Shown here piece after piece: positions 28,246-36,854 of a stretch of DNA of 64,000 bases (positions are counted from its first letter, which is position 1; every line of letters starts with the position of its first letter). Position numbers and translations under genes: made by a program. This stretch comes from Variovorax sp. PAMC 28711 (GTDB lineage: Bacteria > Pseudomonadota > Gammaproteobacteria > Burkholderiales > Burkholderiaceae_C). The notes beneath the pieces were generated by a model that saw nothing but the letters and a program-made list of their open reading frames with translations, did not search any database and was not told the origin of the DNA. Location of the stretch: positions 921,001 through 985,000 of the forward strand of contig NZ_CP014517.1 in NCBI RefSeq assembly GCF_001577265.1, read 5' to 3'.

Positions 28246-28278
28246 CCCTCGCAACGCGGCCCGATCGCGGTGGCTTTC

Positions 28279-28284
28279 TACAAT
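28279..28284 (+). promoter_or_regulatory. Probable -10 element before the selenium ABC transporter genes
   Basis: TACAAT stands 39 bases upstream of the binding-protein ATG, in the 77-base gap after senA. The sequence context (TTTCTACAATAGCGG) is typical of sigma-70 promoters in this order. No convincing -35 box is seen. Confidence 0.5.
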
Positions 28285-28322
28285 AGCGGCCTCTCCCTGC
28301 CCCCCATTCCGAGGCTCATTCG

Positions 28323-29195
28323 ATGCTGCAATTTCCCCGTCTTTCGCGTTTCGGCCGTCTGGCCGCCGCCCTCACGCTGACTTTCACGGCCGCTGGCGCG
28401 ATGGCCCAGGGGGTGTTGCGCGTCTCCGCGATTCCCGACGAGGCACCGACCGAGCTGCAGCGCAAGTTCACCCCGCTGGGCGACTACCTGAAGAAGGAAA
28501 CCGGCATGGACGTGCAATTCACGCCCGTGACCGACTACGCCGCCGTAGTCGAAGGCCTGGCGACGAACAAGATCGACATGGCCTGGCTCGGTGGCTTCAC
28601 CTATGTGCAGGCGCGCATCCGCACCAACGGCGGTGCCGTGCCAATCGTGCAGCGGGCCGAGGACGAAGTCTTCACCAGCAAGTTCATCGTCCCCACCGAC
28701 AGCACCGCCAAGACGCTGGCCGACCTGAAGGGCAAGACCTTCGCCTTCGGCGCGCCCTCTTCCACCTCGGGCAGCCTGATGCCGCGCTACTTCCTGCTGC
28801 AGGCGGGCATCAACCCTGAAAAAGACTTCAAGACGGTCGCGTTCTCGGGCGCGCACGACGCCACCGTCGCTTTCGTGGCCGCCTCGCGCGCCGAAGCCGG
28901 CGTGCTCAACACGTCGGTCTGGGACAAGCTGGTCGAGTCGAAGAACCCGAACGCGGCCAAGGTGCGCGTGCTGGCGACCACGCCGACCTACTACGACTAC
29001 AACTGGACGGTGCGCCCCGGCATGGACCCGGCCTTGCAGAAAAAACTGACCGCCGCCTTCCTCAAGCTCGATCCGGCCAACCCGGCGCACAAGGAAATCA
29101 TGGCGCTGCAGCGGGCCAGCAAGTTCATCCCGACCCAGTCGTCGAACTACGACGGCATCGAAGCCGCAGGCAAGTCGGCCGGCCTGATCAAATGA
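28323..29195 (+). CDS. ABC transporter periplasmic binding protein, putative selenium oxyanion
   Basis: A 290-residue PhnD-family binding protein. A signal peptide ([17 protein letters not shown]) is cleaved near residue 29. [20 protein letters not shown] and [17 protein letters not shown] are typical of PhnD-like proteins; [17 protein letters not shown] forms the anion-binding loop. Protein databases hold a PhnD subfamily named putative selenate-binding, found beside selD and mnmH genes, and the context here (senA before, transporter genes and mnmH after) fits it. The ligand (selenate, selenite or another) is inferred from context, not shown. Confidence 0.82.
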   Translation: MLQFPRLSRFGRLAAALTLTFTAAGAMAQGVLRVSAIPDEAPTELQRKFTPLGDYLKKETGMDVQFTPVTDYAAVVEGLATNKIDMAWLGGFTYVQARIRTNGGAVPIVQRAEDEVFTSKFIVPTDSTAKTLADLKGKTFAFGAPSSTSGSLMPRYFLLQAGINPEKDFKTVAFSGAHDATVAFVAASRAEAGVLNTSVWDKLVESKNPNAAKVRVLATTPTYYDYNWTVRPGMDPALQKKLTAAFLKLDPANPAHKEIMALQRASKFIPTQSSNYDGIEAAGKSAGLIK

Positions 29196-29229
29196 TGCGT
29201 GCGTTCCTGCGACCGGCAGGTTTCGCCGG

Positions 29230-30051
29230 GTGAGCTTTCTGCTCGACCGCGTCGGGCTGGTCCACCCCAACGGCCAGCGTGCGCTCCAGACCGTGTCGCT
29301 GGCGGCGCGCGATGGCGAGCGGCTGGCCATCATCGGCCCCTCCGGCGCCGGCAAGACCACGATGCTGCGCGTGCTCGGCGCAGCGCTGAAGCCCAGTGAA
29401 GGCGACGTTCAAACGCTCGGCGCGTCGCCCTGGCGCCTGACGGCTCCGCAGCTGCGCAAGCTGCGTGCGCGCATCGGCACCGTGCACCAGTCGCCGCCGA
29501 TCGCGCCGCGGCTGCGCGTGGTCACGGCAGTGCTGGCGGGACGCCTCGGCGAATGGTCGACCGGACGGGCGCTGGCATCGCTGCTGCGCCCGGTCGACAC
29601 GGCCGGCGCCCACGCGGTGCTTGCACGGCTGTCGCTGGAAGACCGCCTTTTCGATCGCTGCGACCGTCTCTCGGGTGGCCAGCTGCAGCGCGTCGGCATC
29701 GCCCGCACGCTGTACCAGCGCCCAGCGCTGTTGCTGGCTGACGAGCCGGTGTCGGCACTCGACCCGACGCTGGCCGACGCCGCGCTCGGCGAACTGGTGG
29801 CGCAGAGCGAGCGCACCGGCGCCACCTTCGTCGCGTCGCTGCATGCGGTCGACCTGGCGCTGCGCTGGTTTCCCCGCATCGTGGGCATGCGCCAGGGCGA
29901 AGTGATGTTCGATGCCGCCGTCGGCGACGTGACCGAATCGATGCTGGGCGCGCTGTACGCGAGCGAGGGCAATCTTCCGATGCAGGGCCCGGCATCCGCG
30001 CCGTCGCCCACGGTCGACGCCACGCCCACTCGCCGGCCGGGCTGCAATTGA
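29230..30051 (+). CDS. ABC transporter ATPase, putative selenium oxyanion uptake
   Basis: A 273-residue ATPase of the PhnC type. It shows Walker A (GPSGAGKTT, near residue 38), the Q loop region (TVHQSPP), the signature [10 protein letters not shown], Walker B (ALLLADEP) and the switch histidine (SLHAVDL). It starts with GTG at 29230, the first start in a frame whose family N-terminus ([17 protein letters not shown]) follows at once. The stop overlaps the TTG start of the first permease gene. The Pro- and Thr-rich tail is not typical of the family. Confidence 0.85.
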   Translation: MSFLLDRVGLVHPNGQRALQTVSLAARDGERLAIIGPSGAGKTTMLRVLGAALKPSEGDVQTLGASPWRLTAPQLRKLRARIGTVHQSPPIAPRLRVVTAVLAGRLGEWSTGRALASLLRPVDTAGAHAVLARLSLEDRLFDRCDRLSGGQLQRVGIARTLYQRPALLLADEPVSALDPTLADAALGELVAQSERTGATFVASLHAVDLALRWFPRIVGMRQGEVMFDAAVGDVTESMLGALYASEGNLPMQGPASAPSPTVDATPTRRPGCN

Positions 30052-30872
30052 CCGCACCCGCCCTGCGCGACCCGCATGCGCGTGCCCGGCTGGTGTGGAC
30101 GCTGGCGGCACTGGCGATCGCCTGGCCGATACTGCAGCTGGCCGAATTCAAACCGTGGGCACTGTTCGCCCCGGGCAACCTGTCGGTCATCGGCGGCTTC
30201 CTGGCCGGCTTCTGGCCGCCCGCCACCGATGCGTTCTTTCTCGCACTGCTGGGCAAGGCCACGCTCGAAACGCTGGCGATGGCGACCGCCGGAACGGCAC
30301 TCGCCTTCCTGATCGGCGCGCCGCTGGGTTTCGTCACTACCCGCGCGCTGTCGGTGTCGCGCATCGGCCCCGGACCCGGCCACATGCGGGGCTCGGTCGT
30401 TCGGCAGGCCAGCCGCTCGCTGCTGATGGTGCTGCGCGCCATTCCCGAGATCGTGTGGGCGCTGCTGTTCGTGCGCGCCCTCGGGCTCGGGCCGGCTGCC
30501 GGCGTGCTGGCGATCGCGATCACCTACGGAGGCATGCTCGGCAAGGTGTATGCGGAGGTGCTCGAATCCACCGACACCCGCCCCGCGCGCGCGCTGCTGG
30601 AGGCCGGCAGCGGCCGCGTCGCCGCCCTCTTCTACGGCTTGCTGCCCAACTGCGCGCAGGAACTCACGTCGTACACCGTGTATCGCTGGGAATGCGCGGT
30701 GCGCGCGTCGGTCGTGATGGGCTTCGTCGGCGCCGGCGGGCTCGGCCAGCTGATGGACCAGTCGATGAAGATGCTCAACGGCGGCGAAGCCAGCAGCATC
30801 CTGCTGGTGTTCCTCGCGCTGGTTTTGCTGGCCGACGCGCTGAGCAATGCCCTCCGAAAGCTCCTGGAATGA
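30048..30872 (+). CDS. ABC transporter permease 1, putative selenium oxyanion uptake
   Basis: A 274-residue inner-membrane protein of the PhnE type with about six hydrophobic segments. The binding-protein-dependent transport motif is seen as [17 protein letters not shown], the cytoplasmic loop that contacts the ATPase. It starts with TTG at 30048, overlapping the ATPase stop (TTGA), and its stop overlaps the start of the second permease (ATGA). Confidence 0.82.
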   Translation: MTAPALRDPHARARLVWTLAALAIAWPILQLAEFKPWALFAPGNLSVIGGFLAGFWPPATDAFFLALLGKATLETLAMATAGTALAFLIGAPLGFVTTRALSVSRIGPGPGHMRGSVVRQASRSLLMVLRAIPEIVWALLFVRALGLGPAAGVLAIAITYGGMLGKVYAEVLESTDTRPARALLEAGSGRVAALFYGLLPNCAQELTSYTVYRWECAVRASVVMGFVGAGGLGQLMDQSMKMLNGGEASSILLVFLALVLLADALSNALRKLLE

Positions 30873-31663
30873 CCGGCGTGCAAGCCCCTTCGATCTGCGT
30901 GCGCTGCTGGGTGGTCGTCGCCGCCGTGCTGGCCGCCGTGGTCGCGAGCTTCGTCTACCTGGCCATCGATTACCGCGCACTCTTCACCGGCGAATCGCTG
31001 GGCTTCATGGCGAAGTTCATCGCCGAATTCTTTCCGCCCGACCTGTCGCCCGACTTCGTCGCGAAGACCGGTTGGGGTGCGTTGCAGACGCTGGCGGTGT
31101 CTGCCCTCGGCACGTTGCTGGCGGCGGCCGCCGGCGCGGTGTTGGCGTTGCCCGCATCGGGCCGGGCCGGCGGATGGGCACGCGAGGCCTCGCGCTTCGC
31201 CCTCAACTTCCTGCGCAGCGTGCCCGAACTGGTGTGGGCGGCGCTGATGGTCCTGGCCGCCGGCATCGGCCCCTTCGCAGGCGCGCTCGCGCTGGCACTT
31301 CACACCACCGGCGTGCTCGGCCGACTCTTCGCCGAAAGCCTGGAAAACGCGCCGCGCGAGCCTGAACAGGCGCTGCGGCTGCAGGGTGCGGGCGCGATCA
31401 CGGCCTTCAGCTACGCGAGTCTGCCGCTTGCCCTGCCGCAGTGGGTGGCCTACACGCTGTACCGCTGGGAGATGAACATCCGCATGGCGGCAGTGCTTGG
31501 CTTCGTCGGTGGCGGCGGGTTGGGCCAGCTCCTTTACTTTCACCTTTCGATCTTCCAGCAGCAGCAGGCCATGACGGTGCTGATCGCCATGTTCGGCCTC
31601 GTCGCGCTCGTCGATCTCACGAGTGCGCGCCTGCGCCGAGCAATGGGGCCCGCCTATGCATGA
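30869..31663 (+). CDS. ABC transporter permease 2, putative selenium oxyanion uptake
   Basis: A 264-residue second PhnE-type permease with about six membrane segments and the ATPase-contact loop near ALRLQGAGAITAFSYASLP. It resembles permease 1 in overall plan (FVGGGGLGQLL here, [11 protein letters not shown] there), so the pair probably forms a heterodimeric channel. Its last bases overlap the start of mnmH by 8, which links the transporter to selenouridine synthesis. Confidence 0.82.
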   Translation: MTGVQAPSICVRCWVVVAAVLAAVVASFVYLAIDYRALFTGESLGFMAKFIAEFFPPDLSPDFVAKTGWGALQTLAVSALGTLLAAAAGAVLALPASGRAGGWAREASRFALNFLRSVPELVWAALMVLAAGIGPFAGALALALHTTGVLGRLFAESLENAPREPEQALRLQGAGAITAFSYASLPLALPQWVAYTLYRWEMNIRMAAVLGFVGGGGLGQLLYFHLSIFQQQQAMTVLIAMFGLVALVDLTSARLRRAMGPAYA

Positions 31664-32729
31664 CAACAAACACCGCCCGCCGACGCGCGTGCGCGACCGC
31701 CACGCGTTCGACGCGATCATCGACGCGCGTTCGCCCGCCGAGTTCGCACTCGACCACATTCCGGGCGCGATCAACTGTCCGGTGCTCGACGACGACGAGC
31801 GCCGCATCGTCGGCACCATCTACAAGCAGACCGGCGCTTTCGAGGCCCGGCGCGTCGGGGGCGCGATGGTGGCGGCCAACCTCGCGAAGCATCTTCAGGG
31901 CCCGCTGGCCGACAAGCCGATCAAGTGGAAACCGCTCGTGTATTGCTGGCGCGGCGGCATGCGCAGCGGCTCGATGGTGCAGTGGTTTCGGCTGGTCGGC
32001 TGGGACGCGCAACAGCTCGCCGGCGGCTACAAGAGCTTTCGCCATCACGTGCTCGCGCAGATCGAGGTGCTGGTGCCGCAACTGCAACTGCAGGTGATCT
32101 GCGGCGCCACCGGCAGCGCGAAGACGCGCGTGCTGCAGGCGCTGGCCGCGCGCGGCGAACAGGTGCTCGACCTGGAAGAACTGGCCCGGCACAAGGGTTC
32201 GCTGCTCGGCGCCTGGCCCGGCGTGCCACAGCCCTCGCAAAAGCATTTCGAGACCAGCATCGCCACACAACTGGAGACGTTCGACCTTTCGCGTCCGCTT
32301 TACGTCGAAGGCGAGAGCGCGCGCATCGGCCGCCTGTCGTTGCCGCTGTCGCTGGTGGCCCGCATGCGCGCCGCGCCCTGCATCGAGGTCGAGGCCAGCG
32401 CCGATGCGCGGCTGGCCTACCTGCTGCGCGACTACGCCTACCTCGGTGACGACCGCGAGGCGCTGGCTGAACTGCTCGGCAAGCTCAAGGAGTTGCAGGG
32501 CAAGGAGACGGTGCAACGCTGGCAGCAGTGGGCGCGCGAAGGCGACCTGCGGCAACTCTTCGCCGAACTCATGTCACTGCACTACGACCCGCATTACGGG
32601 CGCTCGCAGGCACAGCATTTCGAGGGATGGACGCAGCGCCGACCGGTGCCGACTGCGGACCTGACGGCCGCGGGGATCGAGGCGGTGGCGGACGCCGTGC
32701 GCGCACTGCCGCACAGGCCCGCGATTTAA
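31656..32729 (+). CDS. mnmH: tRNA 2-selenouridine synthase
   Basis: A 357-residue protein (also SelU/YbbB) that exchanges sulfur for selenium in 2-thiouridine at the wobble position of certain tRNAs, using selenophosphate. The N-terminal rhodanese domain carries Cys97 in VYCWRGGMRSGSM, the same position as in E. coli. The C-terminal domain has a P-loop, GATGSAKT, at residues 150-157. The start at 31656 overlaps permease 2 by 8 bases. It ends 11 bases before the convergent fdhD-like gene. Confidence 0.95.
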   Translation: MHDNKHRPPTRVRDRHAFDAIIDARSPAEFALDHIPGAINCPVLDDDERRIVGTIYKQTGAFEARRVGGAMVAANLAKHLQGPLADKPIKWKPLVYCWRGGMRSGSMVQWFRLVGWDAQQLAGGYKSFRHHVLAQIEVLVPQLQLQVICGATGSAKTRVLQALAARGEQVLDLEELARHKGSLLGAWPGVPQPSQKHFETSIATQLETFDLSRPLYVEGESARIGRLSLPLSLVARMRAAPCIEVEASADARLAYLLRDYAYLGDDREALAELLGKLKELQGKETVQRWQQWAREGDLRQLFAELMSLHYDPHYGRSQAQHFEGWTQRRPVPTADLTAAGIEAVADAVRALPHRPAI

Positions 32730-32740
32730 GCCGGATCGGG

Positions 32741-34168
32741 CTAGAGCGCCCGTCCAGCTGGCTCAAAAAGCTCTTCTTTCGAGGGCGCAAATGGCGCGGC
32801 ACCCGGCGCATAAAGCACCGCTCGCGGTGCGCGGCACAGCCCCCAGAAACGCACACCGGCCAGCTCGGCCATGCGCACGCCCATCGCGGTCGGCGCCGAG
32901 ATCGTCGCCAGCGCGGCGATGCCGAGGCGCGCGCACTTGCGCACCAGCTCATGGCTGCCGCGGCTGGTCAGCACGACGAAGCCGGGCTCGCCCAGACGGC
33001 CTGCGCGCGCCATGGCGCCGATCAACTTGTCGAGCGCGTTGTGGCGGCCGACGTCTTCGAACACATCGGTGAGCGCGCCGTCGAGCGTGGCCCAGCCCGC
33101 CGCGTGGATGGCGCCGGCTTCGGCGTTGAGCAGCTGGCGGGCGGGCAGCGCTTCGAAGGCGCGCAGCACGGTCGGCAGGTCGACGCGATCGATCCACTCG
33201 CGTGCGGGCACGGGCGGCGTGTCGAGGTCGAGCCCGGCGAAACTTTCGACGCCGCACACGCCGCAGCCGGTGCGGCCCGACAGGTTGCGGCGACGGCCCT
33301 TCAGGCGCTCGAAGCTGCGCGTGGAAATCGTCAGCGAGACCTCGGTGGCGTCCACACCCTCGGGCAGCCCGGCCTCGGCCGCGCGCAGCGTGCGCGCTTC
33401 GATGTCGAAGCACTCGCGCGCGTCGTCGAGGATGCCTTCGCTCAGCGCGAAGCCGAGCGCGAAGGCTTCCAGGTCTTGCGGGGTCGCCATCATCACGGCG
33501 TGCGCGATGCCGTTGAAGACGAGCGACACCGGCACCTCGGCGGCCATGGTGTCGGTGCGAAGCCGTCCTTCTGGTGGCGCGTCGGGCTCGCCCAGCACGC
33601 GCACCGTGCGCTGCTGCAGCGAGGGAATCGTCAGGTCATTGCCGCGATCGGTCGGCCGACGCGCCTCGTCGAGCAACCCGTCGAGCTCCGACCACAGCGC
33701 GTCGCACTGTCCCGCGCGAAACGCCGCGGACTTGAACGCCTGCTGTTCACCCCGATACGTTTCCCACAGGTCGCCCATGCCATCGGCCACGCACGAGCGC
33801 ACGTTCGACAGCCGGTCGGCCACCTTCACGAGCAGCGCCAGTTCCTCGGGGCCCGACACGACAGCGAGCGTCGCGTACGTCTTGGCCTTGCGCTCCTCGC
33901 GCGTGGCACCGGGCGCATCGCTGAGCAGCGCGACGCAGGCAGCCGCCAAGTCGCCGAAGCGCTGCCGCACGTCGTCGACCGTGGCATCGGTGTCTTCCAC
34001 CACGTCGTGCAGGTAACCGATGGTCTGCGCCTCGGCACCGAAGGGCGCGAGCACCGCGACGACGGCGTCGAGGTGGTGAACGTAAGGGTGATCGCCGTAG
34101 CGCTGCGCGCCGTGCATGGCGATGGCGTAGTCGCGCGCGGCCGTCGGGTTCATCGGCGTGGGGTTCAT
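32741..34168 (-). CDS. fdhD: FdhD sulfurtransferase fused to an N-terminal HD-hydrolase domain
   Basis: A 475-residue protein with two parts in one frame. Residues about 12-165 form an HD domain like that of RelA/SpoT and MESH1 hydrolases (YGDHPYVHHLDAV, then YLHDVVEDT with His54-Asp55). Residues about 185-475 are FdhD, which moves sulfur from IscS to the molybdenum cofactor of formate dehydrogenase; the CXXC cysteines are Cys302 and Cys305 in GCGVCG. FdhD proteins are normally alone and about 260-300 residues long. I saw no frame break at the junction. A second in-frame ATG lies at 34153. It probably serves FdnG and possibly the FdhF/YdeP enzyme. Confidence 0.88.
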   Translation of the reverse strand: MNPTPMNPTAARDYAIAMHGAQRYGDHPYVHHLDAVVAVLAPFGAEAQTIGYLHDVVEDTDATVDDVRQRFGDLAAACVALLSDAPGATREERKAKTYATLAVVSGPEELALLVKVADRLSNVRSCVADGMGDLWETYRGEQQAFKSAAFRAGQCDALWSELDGLLDEARRPTDRGNDLTIPSLQQRTVRVLGEPDAPPEGRLRTDTMAAEVPVSLVFNGIAHAVMMATPQDLEAFALGFALSEGILDDARECFDIEARTLRAAEAGLPEGVDATEVSLTISTRSFERLKGRRRNLSGRTGCGVCGVESFAGLDLDTPPVPAREWIDRVDLPTVLRAFEALPARQLLNAEAGAIHAAGWATLDGALTDVFEDVGRHNALDKLIGAMARAGRLGEPGFVVLTSRGSHELVRKCARLGIAALATISAPTAMGVRMAELAGVRFWGLCRAPRAVLYAPGAAPFAPSKEELFEPAGRAL

Positions 34169-34240
34169 GGCGCCCATTATCAAAGGGCGCGACCCATGGT
34201 GCGCGGTCGTGCGCGGCGTTGCGCGCTGCTACCGGACGGC

Positions 34241-34387
34241 ATGACCGAGCTCCACTCCAGCCCCGCCGCCAAGCGCAACCAGCAACCCATCCTCGACGCC
34301 CTGCGCAATTGGCGACTTGCCTGCACGCCCATGCCATCGGCTGAATTCGCAGGGTTGGTACGGGCTGACGAATTTCGGGCACGCTAG
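34241..34387 (+). pseudogene. Truncated DUF938 methyltransferase remnant
   Basis: A 48-codon frame whose first 24 residues (MTELHSSPAAKRNQQPIL, then DALRNW) look like the start of DUF938 SAM-dependent methyltransferases. The glycine-rich SAM motif that should follow is missing; the rest is unrelated and stops at 34387. It looks like a gene cut soon after its start, marking a rearrangement point beside the fdhD gene. The whole gap 34169-34404 holds nothing else that I can support. Confidence 0.5.
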
Positions 34388-34404
34388 GTTCTGCGAGCTT
34401 GGCC

Positions 34405-35589
34405 TCAAGCGTTCTGCAGCGCACGCGTCGCGGCAGCGAAGAAACTGTAGCTCTCCAGCCGGCTCGCGAGGTGCACCGGCTCGGGCCACACGCTGTGCAA
34501 CACGATCACCAGTTGTTCGTCGACATCGACATAGATCTGCTGGCCGAAGATGCCCAGCGCACCGAAAACATGCGATCCTGCGCGCGACGGAAAGGTCCAC
34601 CACTGGTAGCCGTAACCCAGCGGCTCGAAACCCGTCAGACGGCCCGGCTCCAGCATCGACCCGGGGACCACCGCCGTGGATTGCGCCATCCAGCCTTCGG
34701 GCAGTACGCGCTGGCCATCCAGCACCCCATCGGCGAGCACGAAGGCGCCGAAGCGCGCGTAGTCGCGCAGCGTGGCGTTCAGCCCGCTGCCGGTGAACTC
34801 CTGACCGCCTTCGCTCTCCAGCTGCCAGTAAGCGTCGCTCTCCATGCCACACGGTTGCCAGATCTTGGCCGACAGGTAGTCGCTCACGGGTTGCTGGATC
34901 GCGCCTCGAAGGATCGCACCGAGCAGGAAAGTCTCCGCGGTGTTGTAGTTGAAGAGACTGCCCGGCTCGGCGACGCGCGGCAGTGTCCGCAGGTAGTTCA
35001 GCACGCCGCCCGGTTCTTCATGCTGTTGGATGGCCATCAGCTTGCGGCGGTCTGATTCGGGGTCGAGATAGGTTTCGACCCAGCGCACGCCCGAGGTCAT
35101 CTGAAGCACTTGGCGAATCGTCACGCCGTCATAGGCCGAACCGATCAATTGCGGGACGGTGAGCGTGACCGGGTCTTCGAGACTGGCGATCACGCCGTCG
35201 TGCATCGCGACGCCGATCAGGGTCGACGTGATTGACTTGGCCATGGAAAAAGAGAGCCAGCGCGTCTGCGCGGTGTGGCCGTGCGCATAGCGCTCGCAGA
35301 CGACTTGGCCCCGCTTGAGGATCAGCAGGCCGGTGCTGCCGCCGCGCCTCATGAAATCGTCGATGCCCAGGCTGTGACCGTCAGCCTCGTAATGAAAATC
35401 GACGGGCTGGCCAAGACGAAGTTCGCGCACCTGCGGGCCGCGGGCAATGGTGCGAGTGGGATAGAACTCGCGCATGTCGGCAAATGCACGCCGCTGCGCA
35501 TCGCTCGGCAGTGTGAAAAGTTCGGGGTAGCGCCCGCTGCGGGACGAGCCGTTGTGCTGGGTTGTTTCCATCCGGGTCAGTGTAGCCAT
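34405..35589 (-). CDS. Beta-lactamase-fold serine hydrolase (class C-like)
   Basis: A 394-residue protein of the beta-lactamase/transpeptidase-like serine hydrolase family. The catalytic SXXK is SMAK in LSFSMAKSITS, the Tyr motif is YNT (FNYNTAETF) and the third motif region lies near HVFGALGIFGQ. No signal peptide is evident, so it is likely a cytoplasmic esterase or amidase rather than a resistance enzyme. I chose the ATG at 35589 because AAGG lies before it; an ATG at 35571 is also possible. Confidence 0.8.
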   Translation of the reverse strand: MATLTRMETTQHNGSSRSGRYPELFTLPSDAQRRAFADMREFYPTRTIARGPQVRELRLGQPVDFHYEADGHSLGIDDFMRRGGSTGLLILKRGQVVCERYAHGHTAQTRWLSFSMAKSITSTLIGVAMHDGVIASLEDPVTLTVPQLIGSAYDGVTIRQVLQMTSGVRWVETYLDPESDRRKLMAIQQHEEPGGVLNYLRTLPRVAEPGSLFNYNTAETFLLGAILRGAIQQPVSDYLSAKIWQPCGMESDAYWQLESEGGQEFTGSGLNATLRDYARFGAFVLADGVLDGQRVLPEGWMAQSTAVVPGSMLEPGRLTGFEPLGYGYQWWTFPSRAGSHVFGALGIFGQQIYVDVDEQLVIVLHSVWPEPVHLASRLESYSFFAAATRALQNA

Positions 35590-35740
35590 GCAGCCTTGGC
35601 GTGCCCAACAGCACATACGGAGGATCTGCCGTGGCGCTGCTGAATGCGAGGTGGCCGTGATTCGGCTCGTCTGGAGCGCAGCCCAGCGATCTGGATCAAA
35701 TCGGTCTGCAGCGCCCGTCCCGCCGACGCAAGAGGTCTCA

Positions 35741-36547
35741 TCACGCCGAAGCCCCCCGTGCCGCATCCCGACGCAAAGTCGGCAGCCCCACACCCGTCGC
35801 CTCGAAGCCCCCATCCACCGCCAGCACCTGCCCGTTCACATAGCTCGCCGCCGGGGTGCACAGGAAACCGACGGCCGAAGCGATTTCGTCCATGGTGCCG
35901 TAGCGGCCGAGCGGAATGGCGTCGTGGTAGTCGGCGCGGATGGCGGCCGAATGCACCTTCTTCGCCATCTCGGTTTCGACCGGGCCGGGCGCGATGGCGT
36001 TGACGCGGATGCCGACGGTGCCGAGCTCGACCGCCTGTTGGCGCGTCAGATGGATCAGCGCCGCCTTGCTGGTGCCGTAGGCCACGCGCAGCGTGCTGGC
36101 GCGCAGGCCGGAGATGGACGCGATGTTCACGATGGCGCCGCCGCCCGCTTTCAGCATCACCGGCACGCAGGCTTGCGAACACAGGAATGCGCCGTCGAGG
36201 TTGACGGCCATGACGGCCCGCCACTCTTCGAACGATGTGGCGCCGATGGGCATGAAGGACGCGATGCCCGCGTTGTTGACGAGACAGTCGATGCGCCCGA
36301 ACTGCTGCACCACGCGATCGACGACTGCCTGCACCTGCGCCGGTTGCGAGACGTCGCAGGGCAAGGCCAGCACGCGCGCTTCGTCGTTCAACGCGGCGGC
36401 GGCGGCCGTCAACGTGGCCTCGTCGACGTCGAGCATGAGCACGCGGTGCCCGTGGGCCAGAAACCAGTGCGTGATGGCCAGGCCGATGCCGCGCGCGGCG
36501 CCCGTCACGACGGCGACGGGAAGGGACGAGGACAAAGTTGAGGTCAT
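35741..36547 (-). CDS. SDR-family oxidoreductase
   Basis: A 268-residue classical short-chain dehydrogenase. It shows the cofactor motif TGAARGIG near residue 16, NNAG (CLVNNAGIASF), the catalytic Ser (NIASISG), YGTSK with the Tyr and Lys, and the C-terminal VDGGFEATG. An acidic residue at the end of the second strand (MLDVDE) suggests NAD. The substrate is unknown. It is downstream of a molybdoprotein gene and a small gene on the same strand, so the three may be one operon. Confidence 0.88.
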   Translation of the reverse strand: MTSTLSSSLPVAVVTGAARGIGLAITHWFLAHGHRVLMLDVDEATLTAAAAALNDEARVLALPCDVSQPAQVQAVVDRVVQQFGRIDCLVNNAGIASFMPIGATSFEEWRAVMAVNLDGAFLCSQACVPVMLKAGGGAIVNIASISGLRASTLRVAYGTSKAALIHLTRQQAVELGTVGIRVNAIAPGPVETEMAKKVHSAAIRADYHDAIPLGRYGTMDEIASAVGFLCTPAASYVNGQVLAVDGGFEATGVGLPTLRRDAARGASA

Positions 36548-36589
36548 GACGGTGCGCTCCAGTGTGATGCGCACGAAGCGTAGCGCCGA

Positions 36590-36847
36590 TCAGCGCTGCG
36601 TATCTTCCAGCACCGCGCGGCCGGCGTCGGTCAGGTGCACCAGCCAGCGGTCTTCGAGCTGCACCACGCGCACCCAGCCGGGCCCGGCGACACCGCCCAC
36701 CGCGGCATCGCCCATCAGCGTGAGCTGGCGCATCAACACGCTCGCGCCCTGCCCCAGTTGCTTGCCCAGGCGCGGCAGCGAGACACCGCCCTCGCCCGGC
36801 GCCGCTGCGAGCGCGCGCAGGATGGCTGCGGCCAGCGTGTCGGTCAT
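36590..36847 (-). CDS. Small winged-helix-like hypothetical protein
   Basis: An 85-residue protein with a predicted helix-turn-helix core (LAAAILRALAAAPGEGG, then LPRLGKQLGQGASVLMRQLTLM) and a beta wing (WVRVVQLEDRWLVHLTDAGRAVL), as in small MarR- or ArsR-like domains. The ATG at 36847 lies 7 bases after the molybdoprotein stop, so they are probably co-transcribed. I do not recognise a named family. Confidence 0.6.
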   Translation of the reverse strand: MTDTLAAAILRALAAAPGEGGVSLPRLGKQLGQGASVLMRQLTLMGDAAVGGVAGPGWVRVVQLEDRWLVHLTDAGRAVLEDTQR

Positions 36848-36854
36848 CCGAAGA

